A stretch of 39,438 nucleotides of DNA from CAZYBU01 sp964645775 (GTDB lineage Bacteria; Spirochaetota; UBA4802; UBA5550), in the NCBI GenBank assembly GCA_964645775.1, contig CAZYBU010000031.1, positions 1 to 39,438 on the forward strand, in the 5' to 3' direction. The translations under genes were made by a program, and so were the position numbers. A model generated the notes under the pieces. The model saw only the letters and a program-made list of their open reading frames with translations. It did not search any database and had not been told where the DNA came from. Below are positions 1 to 8,420 of this stretch, piece after piece (position 1 is the stretch's first letter; the number at the start of each line of letters is the position of its first letter).

Positions 1-133
1 AGGGGATGTAGGCAGGATGCCGCACATCCCCGGTGGCATGGATTTATGACCGCAAAGAAGGCCACGTGCTGAAAAAGGATTTTCGAATGTCGACGCCGTG
101 CAGGAGGCACAAAATGGCGTCGACCGGCAGCGG
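1..133. repeat. Left copy of 133-bp inverted terminal repeat
   Basis: Positions 1-133 match the reverse complement of 39300-39432 at 130 of 133 positions with no indels; the mismatches are clustered around 33-44. The repeat holds its own small palindromes: GGGGATGT/ACATCCCC (2-9 and 24-31) and GTCGACGCC/GGCGTCGAC (89-97 and 116-124). Because both scaffold ends stop within it, it is most likely a multicopy dispersed repeat that broke the assembly. True termini of a mobile element or linear replicon are less likely. Confidence 0.9.
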
Positions 134-300
134 AGCCCTTTTTGGTTCTTTTTGGGCGAACAAAAAGAACAGAGCAATTCAGGTGAACAAAAAGAACAGA
201 GCAATTCAGGTGAGCAAAAAGAACAGAACAATTCAGGAGAACAAGGTCTCGCAAAAAAGATTTCAGGAAAGCAAAAGCCAAAGGAAAAAGGGAACTCCCC
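134..300. repeat. Hairpin plus 27-bp tandem repeats
   Basis: A perfect 10-bp hairpin (GTTCTTTTTG 145-154, loop GGCGAA, CAAAAAGAAC 161-170) is followed by three copies of a 27-bp unit at 158-184, 185-211 and 212-238; the first two are identical. The unit contains the 3' arm of the hairpin and ends in AATTCAGG. A block starting at 231 (ATTCAGGAGAACAAGGTCTCG) recurs with one mismatch at 39183-39203 on the other strand, so the repeat family extends to about 295. Open frames through it give repetitive Q/E/N/S or K/N/R peptides and I do not regard them as genes. 300-477 shows only a small hairpin at 407-430. Confidence 0.75.
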
Positions 301-477
301 GGTATCTGAAACAGACCCTGTTTCACAGGACAACAGGACAGTGCGTCTTTTTTACGATATTTCTAAATGATCCTTGATCTTTTAACCGGTGGTCTCGACA
401 TCTTTACCAGACGTTTAGGTCCTCGTCTGGTATTTACGATTGGTCCATCATTCATTCTCAGATTGGAGAACTTTTTG

Positions 478-506
478 TTGTCGAGATGCACGAAAGACAG
501 TATACG
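478..506 (+). promoter_or_regulatory. Possible sigma70 promoter of the K+ channel gene
   Basis: TTGTCG at 478-483 and TATACG at 501-506 are separated by exactly 17 nt. Each hexamer matches consensus at four of six positions. It lies 24 nt upstream of the start codon at 530. Moderate support only. Confidence 0.4.
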
Positions 507-529
507 TTACAATATAGAACGGATTCCAT

Positions 530-2224
530 ATGAAATTTTTAGGATCACAGATAAGTTATTTCCTCCAAGGTAAGAATACCCGCAAGAACATAAAGATGCT
601 GGTGAAGTTCCTTGGTATCCTGGTTTTTCTTATAACGGCATACAGTATCATCTTCCATTATATAATGGCCGCAGAGGGGCATGACCATACCTGGGTCACG
701 GGTTTTTACTGGACCCTGACAGTCATGTCCACACTCGGATTCGGCGATATTACCTTCACCAGTGATATCGGCAAGGTGTTTTCTATCGTCGTTCTTCTTT
801 CAGGTATACTTTTTCTGCTGGTTCTGCTCCCCTTTACATTTATACAGTTTTTTTACGCACCGTGGATAGAGGCAGAACGTCAAAGCAGAACACCCCGGTC
901 GCTCCCGTCACATGTGTCGAATCACGTGATCATAACAGGGTATAACTCTGTTACGGGAGCGCTTATTGAGAGACTTGTCAATCACAGGGTGCCGTATACA
1001 CTGATCATAGAAGATGTGCACACCGCCCTTGAGTTTTATGACATGGGTTTTCGCGCGGCGTTGGGCAATATTGACGACCCCGAAACATATCGTTTGATGA
1101 GAAGTTTTAACGCGGCTATGGTTGTTTCCGCGGAAAATGATGAAATGAATACGAACATTGCGTTCACCGTCAGGGAATTCAATGAGAATGTCCCCATTAT
1201 CTGTACTGCTGACTCACCCGATTCCGTTGATATTCTGAAAATGGCCGGCGCCAGCCTGGTTCTGCAACTGTCCGATATACTTGGGAAATCTCTCGCGAGA
1301 AGAACAATAGGAGGAGACAGAAAAGCCAATGTTATCGGTACATTTGACGAACTTGTTATCGCGGAGGCGCCGGCAACAGGCACCCCCCTGGTGGGCAAAA
1401 CACTTGCGGAAAGCAAGTTAAGAGAAGTTGCCGGAATAACGGTTATCGGCGTGTGGGACAGGGGACATTTTTCAATACCCGGTCCTGATACACTTATTTC
1501 AACAACAATGGTACTGGTAATCGCCGGTTCCGAAAGGCAGATTGAAGAATACGAAGAAGTCATGTGTATCTACCAGGTGTCAATACATCATGTTGTTATC
1601 ATTGGTGCGGGCAGGGTTGGTGCCGCGGTGGCTTCTTCACTTGATGATAGAAATATTGAATACATCATTATTGACAAGAATCATGACCCGCACTTTCAGG
1701 ATAAGGAATTTGTCATGGGAAACGCGGCTGATATCAAAACGTTGATGTTAGCAGGCATAGATAAGGCCAGCGCTGCTATCGTTACCACGCATGACGATGC
1801 CACAAATATTTACCTCACCAAATATTGCAGAGGGCTTCGTCCCGATATGCAGATAATAAGCAGAGCAAACGTGGACAGGAACATTACGACACTTCATCGC
1901 GCGGGAGCGGATTTTGTGATGTCCTACGCCAGTCTCGGGGCTAACGCCATCTATAATTACCTGGAGAGTTCGGAAATTGTCATGCTGGCTGAAGGACTCG
2001 ATATATTTAAAAGGAAGATCCCTGACCAGCTGATTGGAAAAACAATTATTCAATCCAGACTGCGCCAGGAAACCGGGTGCAGTGTTGTAGCGATACAAAG
2101 CACTGGAAAGATGACAATTAATCCCGACCCATCCATGATGTTCGAAAGAGACGATGAAATTGTGCTTATTGGAAGCGCAGAGGCCGAAAAGAAATATATT
2201 TCGAAATACATCACCCGGAAGTAG
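530..2224 (+). CDS. Two-TM potassium channel with tandem RCK domains
   Basis: A 564-residue inner-membrane ion channel. TM1 covers about residues 24-46. A pore helix follows, then the selectivity filter T68-L-G-F-G-D73, and TM2 lies at about 82-108. The cytoplasmic part carries two RCK (TrkA_N/TrkA_C) units at about 125-345 and 350-560. The second RCK has an intact Rossmann glycine motif (GAGRVGAAV, about residue 358), while the first is degenerate (GYNSVTGA). RCK domains assemble into gating rings that sense Ca2+, nucleotides or NAD(H). Having both in one chain resembles tandem-RCK channels such as GsuK, so a tetramer could build its own octameric ring. The start at 530 leaves a short cytoplasmic N-terminus, but no strong Shine-Dalgarno is visible. 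The gene stands alone, and its base usage looks more AT-rich than most neighbours. A K+-selective channel is likely; the ligand is unknown. Confidence 0.9.
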   Translation: MKFLGSQISYFLQGKNTRKNIKMLVKFLGILVFLITAYSIIFHYIMAAEGHDHTWVTGFYWTLTVMSTLGFGDITFTSDIGKVFSIVVLLSGILFLLVLLPFTFIQFFYAPWIEAERQSRTPRSLPSHVSNHVIITGYNSVTGALIERLVNHRVPYTLIIEDVHTALEFYDMGFRAALGNIDDPETYRLMRSFNAAMVVSAENDEMNTNIAFTVREFNENVPIICTADSPDSVDILKMAGASLVLQLSDILGKSLARRTIGGDRKANVIGTFDELVIAEAPATGTPLVGKTLAESKLREVAGITVIGVWDRGHFSIPGPDTLISTTMVLVIAGSERQIEEYEEVMCIYQVSIHHVVIIGAGRVGAAVASSLDDRNIEYIIIDKNHDPHFQDKEFVMGNAADIKTLMLAGIDKASAAIVTTHDDATNIYLTKYCRGLRPDMQIISRANVDRNITTLHRAGADFVMSYASLGANAIYNYLESSEIVMLAEGLDIFKRKIPDQLIGKTIIQSRLRQETGCSVVAIQSTGKMTINPDPSMMFERDDEIVLIGSAEAEKKYISKYITRK

Positions 2225-2246
2225 GTAGTGCCCTCTTCAATCGAAC

Positions 2247-2459
2247 CTGCTCGCTCCTGATTACTCATTTGAAGCCGACAGGCCAAAAGAAGCCAGGAAA
2301 AAATTCGCTGTTATGGCCGGAGGATTGAGAAACCTGGATCAGCTGAGAAAAAAATGGATGCTTGCTGAAGAGACTGCAACGTCCGATGAAGTGATGACGA
2401 ACCGGTCGAAGGAGATGCTTCCATTAATGAAGGAATTCAGCCTTACTTATTCTGAATAG
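2247..2459 (+). pseudogene. Possible gene remnant or small unrecognised ORF
   Basis: A frame open from a stop at 2226 to TAG at 2457-2459 encodes a plausible helical, charged sequence of about 70 residues (for example LRNLDQLRKKWMLAEE). The only ATG (2313) would give 48 residues and there is no Shine-Dalgarno near it. Its end overlaps the 3' end of pntB on the other strand. It could be the tail of a gene truncated upstream by rearrangement, or chance. No family recognised. Confidence 0.25.
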
Positions 2460-3846
2460 ACCGGTACTCTTCAACCAGTCCCTGGACCGTTGCCTTTGCG
2501 TCACCGAAAAGCATGCGTGTGTTATCCCTGAAAAAGAGCGGATTTTCGATACCTGAGAAACCCGGGTTCATGGAACGTTTTAATACGAACACCGTGCCGG
2601 CTTTGTGCGCGTCTATAACAGGCATTCCATATAAGGGGCTTCCTTCTTCTTCCCGGGCAGATGGATTCACAACGTCATTGGCTCCTATGACGATGGCCAC
2701 GTCCAAGGTATGCATTACGGGATTAACGCTGTCCATCTCCGTAAGCTGTTCATAGGGTACATCAGCCTCGGCAAGGAGAACGTTCATATGCCCCGGCATT
2801 CGTCCCGCCACCGGATGGATGGCGAACAGTACTTCGGTACCGTTTTTATCCATGAGCTCCGAAAGTTCTTTCACGGCATGCTGCGCCTGGGAAACGGCCA
2901 TACCGTAACCGGGAACAAAGACAACCGATCTCGCGGCTTCAAGAATAAGAAAAGCGTCCTGAATGGTAATCGGGTTTACATCTCCCTGATCCTCACCCTC
3001 TTCCGCAGAGGAAGCTCCCGGGGAGCCGAAGCCGCTGAAAAGAATATTGGAGAGGGAACGGTTCATGGCCCTGCTCATAATGGAGGTCAGTATAATACCG
3101 CTTGCGCCCACCAGGGCACCGGAAACAATGAGTACGTTGTTTTGAATGGCAATACCGGCCGCGCCGGCTGCAAGACCGGACATGGAATTTAGCAGTGAGA
3201 TGACCACAGGCATGTCTGCCCCGCCAATGGGTATTACCAGCGTGATACCGATCACAAGGGCAACACCCGTTATTACAAGCAGCATGTGAGTCACTTCAAG
3301 CTGAAAACCGTCTGCAAGACCAGGTACAGTAAATCCGACGGCAGCCGCAGCCATAACGGCGGGCAGAAGGATATTAATAATATTCTGCCCTGGAAAAAGA
3401 ACGGACTTACCTGGCAATTTTCCTGAAAGCTTTCCCCACGCTACAGCGCTTCCGGTAAAGGTCATTCCTCCGATGATAACAGTTGCAACCAGGGCGATAG
3501 CGGTGACAGTGTCCCCGGGCGGATTTTCGAAAAAAACCGCCATGGCGACAAGAAGACTTGCCAAACCGCCGGATCCGTTGAAAAGGGCGACCATTTCCGG
3601 CATGGCTGTCATGGCAACAATCCGGGCAGAAAAAGCGCCTATGATGGAACCGGTTACCACTCCGATAATTATCCAGCGATAGGACAGTATGTTACCGCTG
3701 ACAAGGGTAGTAACAACCGCAATGAGCATACCGAGGGATGAGAGCATGTTGCCTTTGCGGGCTGTATCCTTAGACCCCAGCATTTTCAGGCCCAGGATAA
3801 AACAAACCGCGGATACGATGTAGGCAATCTCTGTATAGAATTCCAT
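2443..3846 (-). CDS. pntB: NAD(P) transhydrogenase subunit beta
   Basis: A 467-residue membrane protein of the proton-translocating transhydrogenase, which drives hydride transfer from NADH to NADP+ using the proton motive force. The first ~270 residues are a run of glycine-rich membrane helices (domain II). The C-terminal ~180 residues are the soluble NADP(H)-binding domain III, with the conserved segments VPGYGMAVSQAQH, HPVAGRMPGHMNVLLAEA, IVIGANDVVNP and VIDAHKAGTVFVLKRSM. Length and motif order match PntB. Its ATG overlaps the stop of the preceding gene (TAATG at 3846), indicating translational coupling. It is the last gene of a three-gene operon. No clear terminator is seen downstream. 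Confidence 0.97.
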   Translation of the reverse strand: MEFYTEIAYIVSAVCFILGLKMLGSKDTARKGNMLSSLGMLIAVVTTLVSGNILSYRWIIIGVVTGSIIGAFSARIVAMTAMPEMVALFNGSGGLASLLVAMAVFFENPPGDTVTAIALVATVIIGGMTFTGSAVAWGKLSGKLPGKSVLFPGQNIINILLPAVMAAAAVGFTVPGLADGFQLEVTHMLLVITGVALVIGITLVIPIGGADMPVVISLLNSMSGLAAGAAGIAIQNNVLIVSGALVGASGIILTSIMSRAMNRSLSNILFSGFGSPGASSAEEGEDQGDVNPITIQDAFLILEAARSVVFVPGYGMAVSQAQHAVKELSELMDKNGTEVLFAIHPVAGRMPGHMNVLLAEADVPYEQLTEMDSVNPVMHTLDVAIVIGANDVVNPSAREEEGSPLYGMPVIDAHKAGTVFVLKRSMNPGFSGIENPLFFRDNTRMLFGDAKATVQGLVEEYRSIQNK

Positions 3847-4139
3847 TACTTGCTGTTCCCGTCTTTCTTTTTGCCGAACATACCCAGCATGCGGTCCGTT
3901 ACCAGGTATCCGCCAACAACGTTTATGGCTGCAAAGATCACCGCCATGGTACCGAGCACGGTGGTGAGGGTGGTATGCGTCGACCCAGAGGAAAGGACCG
4001 CGCCCACGAGGGTGATCCCGGAAATTGCATTGGCCCCGGACATAAGCGGGGTATGCAGAGTTGATGGCACTTTTCGTATTAATTCAAGCCCCAGGAATAT
4101 GGAGAGTATCAATATGAATAACAGCTGTGTTCCTTCCAT
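3846..4139 (-). CDS. pntAB: NAD(P) transhydrogenase subunit alpha part 2
   Basis: A 97-residue membrane protein corresponding to the C-terminal membrane part of PntA, encoded separately as in many non-enteric bacteria. It shows an N-terminal helix (LLFILILSIFLGLELI) and the family segment KVPSTLHTPLMSGANAISGITLVGA, followed by two more helices. The start overlaps the stop of the upstream gene by one base (TAATG at 4139), and its own stop overlaps the pntB start in the same way. It forms domain II together with PntB. Confidence 0.95.
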   Translation of the reverse strand: MEGTQLLFILILSIFLGLELIRKVPSTLHTPLMSGANAISGITLVGAVLSSGSTHTTLTTVLGTMAVIFAAINVVGGYLVTDRMLGMFGKKKDGNSK

Positions 4140-5287
4140 TATGCTTCTGCAAGCTCCCGTATTTTTGGATTAACTATGTCTCCATCATGGGTTATCACCG
4201 CGTTTTTCAATATTTCGTCTTTCATGTTCAGCTTAAATGACCCGCTTCCGGGGTCCCAGAATTCCTCTACCAGAGCCGCCACGTTACTGGCATACATCTG
4301 ACTGGCATGGACCGGTACGGATCGTTCAATACTTGACGGCGCAAGTACCAGAACACCGTTCCTTGTCACTTCTTCATCTTTCCTGGCAATTTCCACGTTT
4401 CCGCCGGAATCTATCGCCAGGTCTATGATAAGGCTTCCCGGTTTCATGCGGTCAATTATTTCAGCGTTTATAATGACCGGCGCCTTTTTACCGAATACCC
4501 TGGCCGTTGTTATTATAACATCTGATTGCGCACATTGATCCGCCATTGCCTTTCTCTGACGCTCAAGCTGTTCATCGGTAAGCTGGCGCGCGTATCCCCC
4601 CTCTGATTCGCCGGTGTCTCCAAGATCGATTTTCACAAAACGGGCGCCTACGGACTTAACCTGCTCTTCTACCACGGGCCTGGTATCGAAGGCATAGACC
4701 AGGGCTCCCAGTCTTTTTGCCGTGGCAATGGACTGCAGGCCCGCGACACCCGCGCCTATGACAAAGACCCGCGGCGGGTTGATGGTGCCCGCAGCGGTTA
4801 TCATCATGGGAAACATGCGGTTCAATCGGGAAGCGGCAAGTACAACGGCGCTGTACCCGGCAATGGAGGCCTGTGAACTCAGGGCGTCCATTTTCTGGGC
4901 CCTGGTTATGCGCGGGATCATCTCCATGCTGATGGATGTTACTCCCGCCGCGGCAAAGACCCGTATGAGTTCGATGTTGTTGAAGGGGTCAAGATAGCTT
5001 ATATGTACGGCCCCATGCTTCATCTTCTGTATCTCTTCAGGGGAGGATGGCTGTACCCGTAACAGAATATCAGCCCTGGAGAATATTTCGCCGGAGTTAC
5101 GACCTATGTTGCCGCCTGCGCCGGCATACTGTTCATTTGAAAAACCGCAGTATCCGCAGTATTCCCCGATACAGTCCTGGACAATAAGCTCCGCGCCCTG
5201 GAGCTTTGCAAGTCTTTCCGCCGTACCGGGAACCATGGCCACTCTTGTCTCTTCTTTTGCGGGTTCCGCGGGGATTCCGATTATCAT
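4139..5287 (-). CDS. pntAA: NAD(P) transhydrogenase subunit alpha part 1
   Basis: A 382-residue soluble NAD(H)-binding subunit (domain I) of the alanine dehydrogenase/PntA family. It begins MIIGIPAEPAKEETRVAMVP, typical of the family. The nucleotide-binding motif VIGAGVAGLQSIATAKRLGA is central, with the acidic ribose-binding end of strand 2 in YAFDTRP. The segments RQLTDEQLERQRKAMADQ and IDLAIDSGGN are also conserved. Length is as expected for the split form. First gene of the operon; a near-consensus promoter lies about 70 nt upstream. Supplies NADPH for biosynthesis or redox defence. Confidence 0.96.
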   Translation of the reverse strand: MIIGIPAEPAKEETRVAMVPGTAERLAKLQGAELIVQDCIGEYCGYCGFSNEQYAGAGGNIGRNSGEIFSRADILLRVQPSSPEEIQKMKHGAVHISYLDPFNNIELIRVFAAAGVTSISMEMIPRITRAQKMDALSSQASIAGYSAVVLAASRLNRMFPMMITAAGTINPPRVFVIGAGVAGLQSIATAKRLGALVYAFDTRPVVEEQVKSVGARFVKIDLGDTGESEGGYARQLTDEQLERQRKAMADQCAQSDVIITTARVFGKKAPVIINAEIIDRMKPGSLIIDLAIDSGGNVEIARKDEEVTRNGVLVLAPSSIERSVPVHASQMYASNVAALVEEFWDPGSGSFKLNMKDEILKNAVITHDGDIVNPKIRELAEA

Positions 5288-5354
5288 GATGATCCTGGGT
5301 TAATTTAACTTTTATTCAGATAGTACCTGTTACATAAATAAGGCACCTCGAATC

Positions 5355-5383
5355 ATTATACTACAGGCAGCCTGGCAGGTCAA
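5355..5383 (-). promoter_or_regulatory. Strong sigma70-type promoter of the pnt operon
   Basis: On the minus strand TTGACC (5378-5383) and TATAAT (5355-5360) are separated by exactly 17 nt. The -10 hexamer is a full consensus and the -35 differs at one base. The predicted start is near 5348, giving an AT-rich leader of about 60 nt before pntAA. Confidence 0.8.
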
Positions 5384-5459
5384 ACATAAGAATGAGTAGT
5401 GGGGGGATGAAGTGTTTTTTTTACCTTTAGGTTATTGCTCGCCAACAATCATTATTTGC

Positions 5460-5481
5460 GGGGCTTCTGTCGCGAAGCCCC
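5460..5481. repeat. 8-bp stem hairpin in intergenic space
   Basis: GGGGCTTC (5460-5467), loop TGTCGC, GAAGCCCC (5474-5481). It is followed on the plus strand by a short piece (about 5488-5510) similar to the left terminal repeat around 262-275. It has no T-run typical of a terminator, so a repeat remnant is as likely. Confidence 0.6.
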
Positions 5482-5511
5482 CTGCAGTAATGTTTTCAGG
5501 AAAGCAAAAGT

Positions 5512-5537
5512 AAAATGAAATCCCGACTATGTCGGGA
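5512..5537 (-). terminator. Possible terminator of the DUF362 gene
   Basis: Thirteen bases beyond the stop of the DUF362 gene lies the perfect hairpin TCCCGAC/GTCGGGA with loop ATA (5521-5537). It is followed on the minus strand by a T-rich tract (TTTCATTTT). The same 17-nt palindrome type occurs at 32130 and 38129, so it may be a repeat used as a terminator. Confidence 0.5.
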
Positions 5538-5549
5538 AAAAAATCATTA

Positions 5550-6617
5550 TTACACATCCAGTTCCATAAGCTCATAATCGGAACTGCCGAACCCTATCTC
5601 CCGGGCGTACTCCACCTGAACCCTGTAGGGAATATTAAAGGTCATCTGGGAAAAAAGTTTACCGCTTTTCTCTTCAACCATGTCCAGGGCCGCTGTGTCA
5701 ATGGCCACCGGGTCCCGGGAGATCATGAGTCCGATATCGTCCGTGATTTTTTCATAATCGGGAATACAGTCACAGTCCTTCGATATGCGGGTAAGGAGAG
5801 TAATATAAAGAGTGTTCCCCCTGACTGATTCCACCACGCCCAGGGCGTGTTCCGTGATCTTCTTCTGTAGATCGTCATAGGTCGCCTTCCAGTTATACTT
5901 AACCGCGTCGAACCGGCAGACCGCCAGACACTGGCCGCAACCGATACAGACCTTGTGGTCGATTACGGCGCTCTCCTCGTCCAGGGTAATGGCTTCGACA
6001 GGGCACCACCGCTCGCACTCCCCGCAGAGGGTGCAGGCTTTCCTGTTTATCGTCGGCTTGGCCGTAGAATGCTGAATCATCTTGGCCCGCCGGCTGGTGC
6101 ATCCCATCCCCAGGTTCTTCAGAGCCCCCCCAAAACCGGAGACCATGTGTCCGGTGAAATGGGTCATGACAACCAGCCACTGGGCCTTCGGTATCTCGGC
6201 GGCCACATTAATGCTGGAATAGATCTTACCTTTTATCTCAACCGGTACTTCATTGTCCCCGAAGAGACCGTCCGCCATGACCACAGGCATACCGGTAGCT
6301 TCCACGGTAAAACCCTGATTCCCGGCGTGCAGCAGGTGGGTAACGGCATTGGTCCTGTTTCCCCTGTAGAGGGTGGATGTCTCCGTCAGAAAGGGCAGAC
6401 CTCCCCTCTCCTTTATCAGATCGCCGAGATTCCTCAGGAAGACAGGCCGCGGATACCCCGACTTGTTCGATTCACCGAAGTGGGTCTTCACCGCCACAAT
6501 GTCCTTTTCACCTACTCCATCGAATAGACGAACCTGACGGATAGCCTCGGCCATCCTGCCGGCAAGATCATTATCGTCACTATCCCGAACCGGGAGAAAA
6601 TAGACTGTTTCACTCAT
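5550..6617 (-). CDS. DUF362 protein with two [4Fe-4S] cluster motifs
   Basis: A 355-residue cytosolic protein with DUF362 flanking segments (VKTHFGESNKSGYPRPVFLR near the N-terminus; GFGGALKNLGMGCTSRRAK in the middle). A bacterial-ferredoxin insert carries C195-C198-C201-C205 and C224-C227-C230-C234. The C-terminal part has DIGLMISRDPVAIDTAALDMVE, the usual end of the family. Members are predicted iron-sulfur proteins of uncertain reaction. The start at 6617 is supported by AAAGGATGG a few bases upstream. It is separated from the pnt operon by about 260 bp and from the next gene upstream by 65 bp, and is probably transcribed alone or with the purine genes. Family assignment is firm, function is not. 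Confidence 0.9.
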   Translation of the reverse strand: MSETVYFLPVRDSDDNDLAGRMAEAIRQVRLFDGVGEKDIVAVKTHFGESNKSGYPRPVFLRNLGDLIKERGGLPFLTETSTLYRGNRTNAVTHLLHAGNQGFTVEATGMPVVMADGLFGDNEVPVEIKGKIYSSINVAAEIPKAQWLVVMTHFTGHMVSGFGGALKNLGMGCTSRRAKMIQHSTAKPTINRKACTLCGECERWCPVEAITLDEESAVIDHKVCIGCGQCLAVCRFDAVKYNWKATYDDLQKKITEHALGVVESVRGNTLYITLLTRISKDCDCIPDYEKITDDIGLMISRDPVAIDTAALDMVEEKSGKLFSQMTFNIPYRVQVEYAREIGFGSSDYELMELDV

Positions 6618-6682
6618 TATTCCATCCTTTCATCTCTTTACTTTCATGGTAGGCATATACCCTCTCCCTGTCAACCCGCTCC

Positions 6683-7108
6683 CTACATTATTTCCCAGAA
6701 GAAATCGACCCAGCAGTCCCCGGGCACTTCCATGCCGTAAATAACCGGCGCCTCCGGCACCTTGGAAACCAGGCAGATAGTGTCAAAGCTGACATGTGGA
6801 TACATCTCATGGATGGCGCGAACCGTCCTGCCGCTGTCGTAAATGTCATCACACAGAAGAAACCGGCCTTCCTCAAGGTCGGGTCTCAGGCCTACCTGGA
6901 GTTCCCTCTGGATTGTCCCGCTGTAGGAGGATACCTCCATGTAGACCATGGGAAGTCTCAGCTGACGGCTCATGTAGTAGGAGAGATAAAAGCCACCCCT
7001 GAGGGGACAGAGTATGGACCGGTACTCCTCCGCGTCCCTGGGGACGCGGGGTACCAGCTGACGGCATAATCGCGAAAAGAGTTTAAAATCTACTGCCCTG
7101 TGTTCCAT
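6683..7108 (-). CDS. Purine phosphoribosyltransferase
   Basis: A 141-residue type I phosphoribosyltransferase. The PRPP-binding loop is clear in FLLCDDIYDSGRTVRAI (about residues 84-100). The upstream segment CPLRGGFYLSYYMSRQL and the C-terminal WVDFFWE resemble Gpt-like xanthine/guanine/hypoxanthine enzymes, which join a free base to PRPP. The ATG lies four bases after the stop of a purine-type permease, so uptake and salvage are coupled. The exact base (hypoxanthine, xanthine or guanine) cannot be read from sequence alone. Last gene of the operon. Confidence 0.85.
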   Translation of the reverse strand: MEHRAVDFKLFSRLCRQLVPRVPRDAEEYRSILCPLRGGFYLSYYMSRQLRLPMVYMEVSSYSGTIQRELQVGLRPDLEEGRFLLCDDIYDSGRTVRAIHEMYPHVSFDTICLVSKVPEAPVIYGMEVPGDCWVDFFWEIM

Positions 7109-7112
7109 GACC

Positions 7113-8408
7113 TCAGAGTATAAAAGCCAGGAGAGAGACGGCCGCCAGCCCGATAATGACCGGGTTTAATTCCCGGGCCCTTCCCCTGGCCAGGAAGATA
7201 AGGACATGGGTAATGAAACCTGCCGCGAGCCCCAGGGTGATAGAGAACGTAAGGGGCATCAGGATTATTATAAAAAAGGCCGGAACCCCGTTCTCCAGGC
7301 TCCGGAAATCGATCTCCCGGATATCCGCGAACATCAGAATTCCCACCATCACCAGAACGGGATAGATGGCGCTGGATGGGATACTCTTAAAAAAGGGAAG
7401 GAAAAAGAGTGTCAGCAGGAAGAGCAGACCGGCGGTCACGGCCGTAAGACCGGTACGGCCCCCTTCTTCCACACCGGAGGCGCTCTCGATAAAACTGGTT
7501 GTGGTGGTCAGACCCGTAAGGGAACCGAGGACCGTCGCGACGGCGTCCACCTCCAGGGTTTTCTGCACCGGGACGGAATCGTCTGCCGTAAAGATACCGG
7601 CCCTAAAGCCGACACCGGAGAGAGTTCCCAGGCTGTCAAAGAGGTCCGTCAGCATCAGGGTAACTATGGGGGCGATAAAGGCGACCTTCAGGGCCCCGAT
7701 GATATCCAGCTGAAGAAATATGGGTGAGATGTCCGCCGGCAGAGAGACAATGGATTCCGGCCATTTTCCCACCCCCATGATAAAACCGATGACGGCCGTC
7801 ACAACAATTCCGATGATAAAGGCGCCCCTCACCTTCCAGGCCGTCAACAAAAGGAGGATAACTATGCCGATGACGCCAAGAAGGGCGGAGGGGTTACCCA
7901 GATTTCCGAGAGCTACCAGGGTGGCATCATGTTTTACGATGATTCCCATCTCCTTGAGCCCGATAAAGGCGATGAAAAGCCCTATCCCGGCTGAAATGGC
8001 GATCTTGAACTCCCGGGAAATGGCCTCCACTATATAACGCCTGATATTGGTTATGGTCAGAAGAAGAAAAAAAGCGCCTGAAATAAAGACCATGCCGATG
8101 GCCGTCTGCCAGGGGATACCTTCGCCCGCGACGAGGGCGAAGGCCACGTAACTGTTAAGTCCCAGGCCCACGGACATCGATATGGGAGTGTTGGCCCACA
8201 GGCCGGTCAGGACAGTAGCCACCAGGGTAATAAGGGCCGTGGCCGTAATCACGGCCTCCAACGGCATCCCGGCGTTTGACATTATGATTCCGTTCAGGGG
8301 AACTATGTACATAACCGTTAGAAAGGTGGTCAATCCTGCCACGAGCTCGGTGCGGATACCGGTACCGTTCTCTTCAAGTTTAAAGAACCGATTGAGAATA
8401 TTCTTCAT
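7113..8408 (-). CDS. AzgA-type NCS2 purine permease
   Basis: A 431-residue inner-membrane transporter with about 12-14 hydrophobic helices. Family landmarks include the N-terminal FFKLEENGTGIRTELVAGLT, the SVGLGLNSYVAF segment, DLFDSLGTLSGVG, and TTTTSFIESASGVEEGGRTG. These are typical of the AzgA/PbuG/GhxP branch that imports adenine, guanine or hypoxanthine with protons. The start is fixed by AGGAGG eight bases upstream, inside the short gap after the cysteine-rich gene. It immediately precedes the phosphoribosyltransferase that would trap the imported base. Confidence 0.93.
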   Translation of the reverse strand: MKNILNRFFKLEENGTGIRTELVAGLTTFLTVMYIVPLNGIIMSNAGMPLEAVITATALITLVATVLTGLWANTPISMSVGLGLNSYVAFALVAGEGIPWQTAIGMVFISGAFFLLLTITNIRRYIVEAISREFKIAISAGIGLFIAFIGLKEMGIIVKHDATLVALGNLGNPSALLGVIGIVILLLLTAWKVRGAFIIGIVVTAVIGFIMGVGKWPESIVSLPADISPIFLQLDIIGALKVAFIAPIVTLMLTDLFDSLGTLSGVGFRAGIFTADDSVPVQKTLEVDAVATVLGSLTGLTTTTSFIESASGVEEGGRTGLTAVTAGLLFLLTLFFLPFFKSIPSSAIYPVLVMVGILMFADIREIDFRSLENGVPAFFIIILMPLTFSITLGLAAGFITHVLIFLARGRARELNPVIIGLAAVSLLAFIL

Positions 8409-8420
8409 CGATGCCTCCTG

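Noticed and set aside
158..238. CRISPR array
   Set aside because: Units are directly adjacent without spacers and no cas genes are present; simple tandem repeat.
33..573. Several short open frames over the left repeat (periodic Q/E/N/S or K/N/R peptides) and a 68-codon frame at 367-573
   Set aside because: They are built from the tandem repeat and terminal repeat, have no RBS, and the last overlaps the channel start; no coding character.
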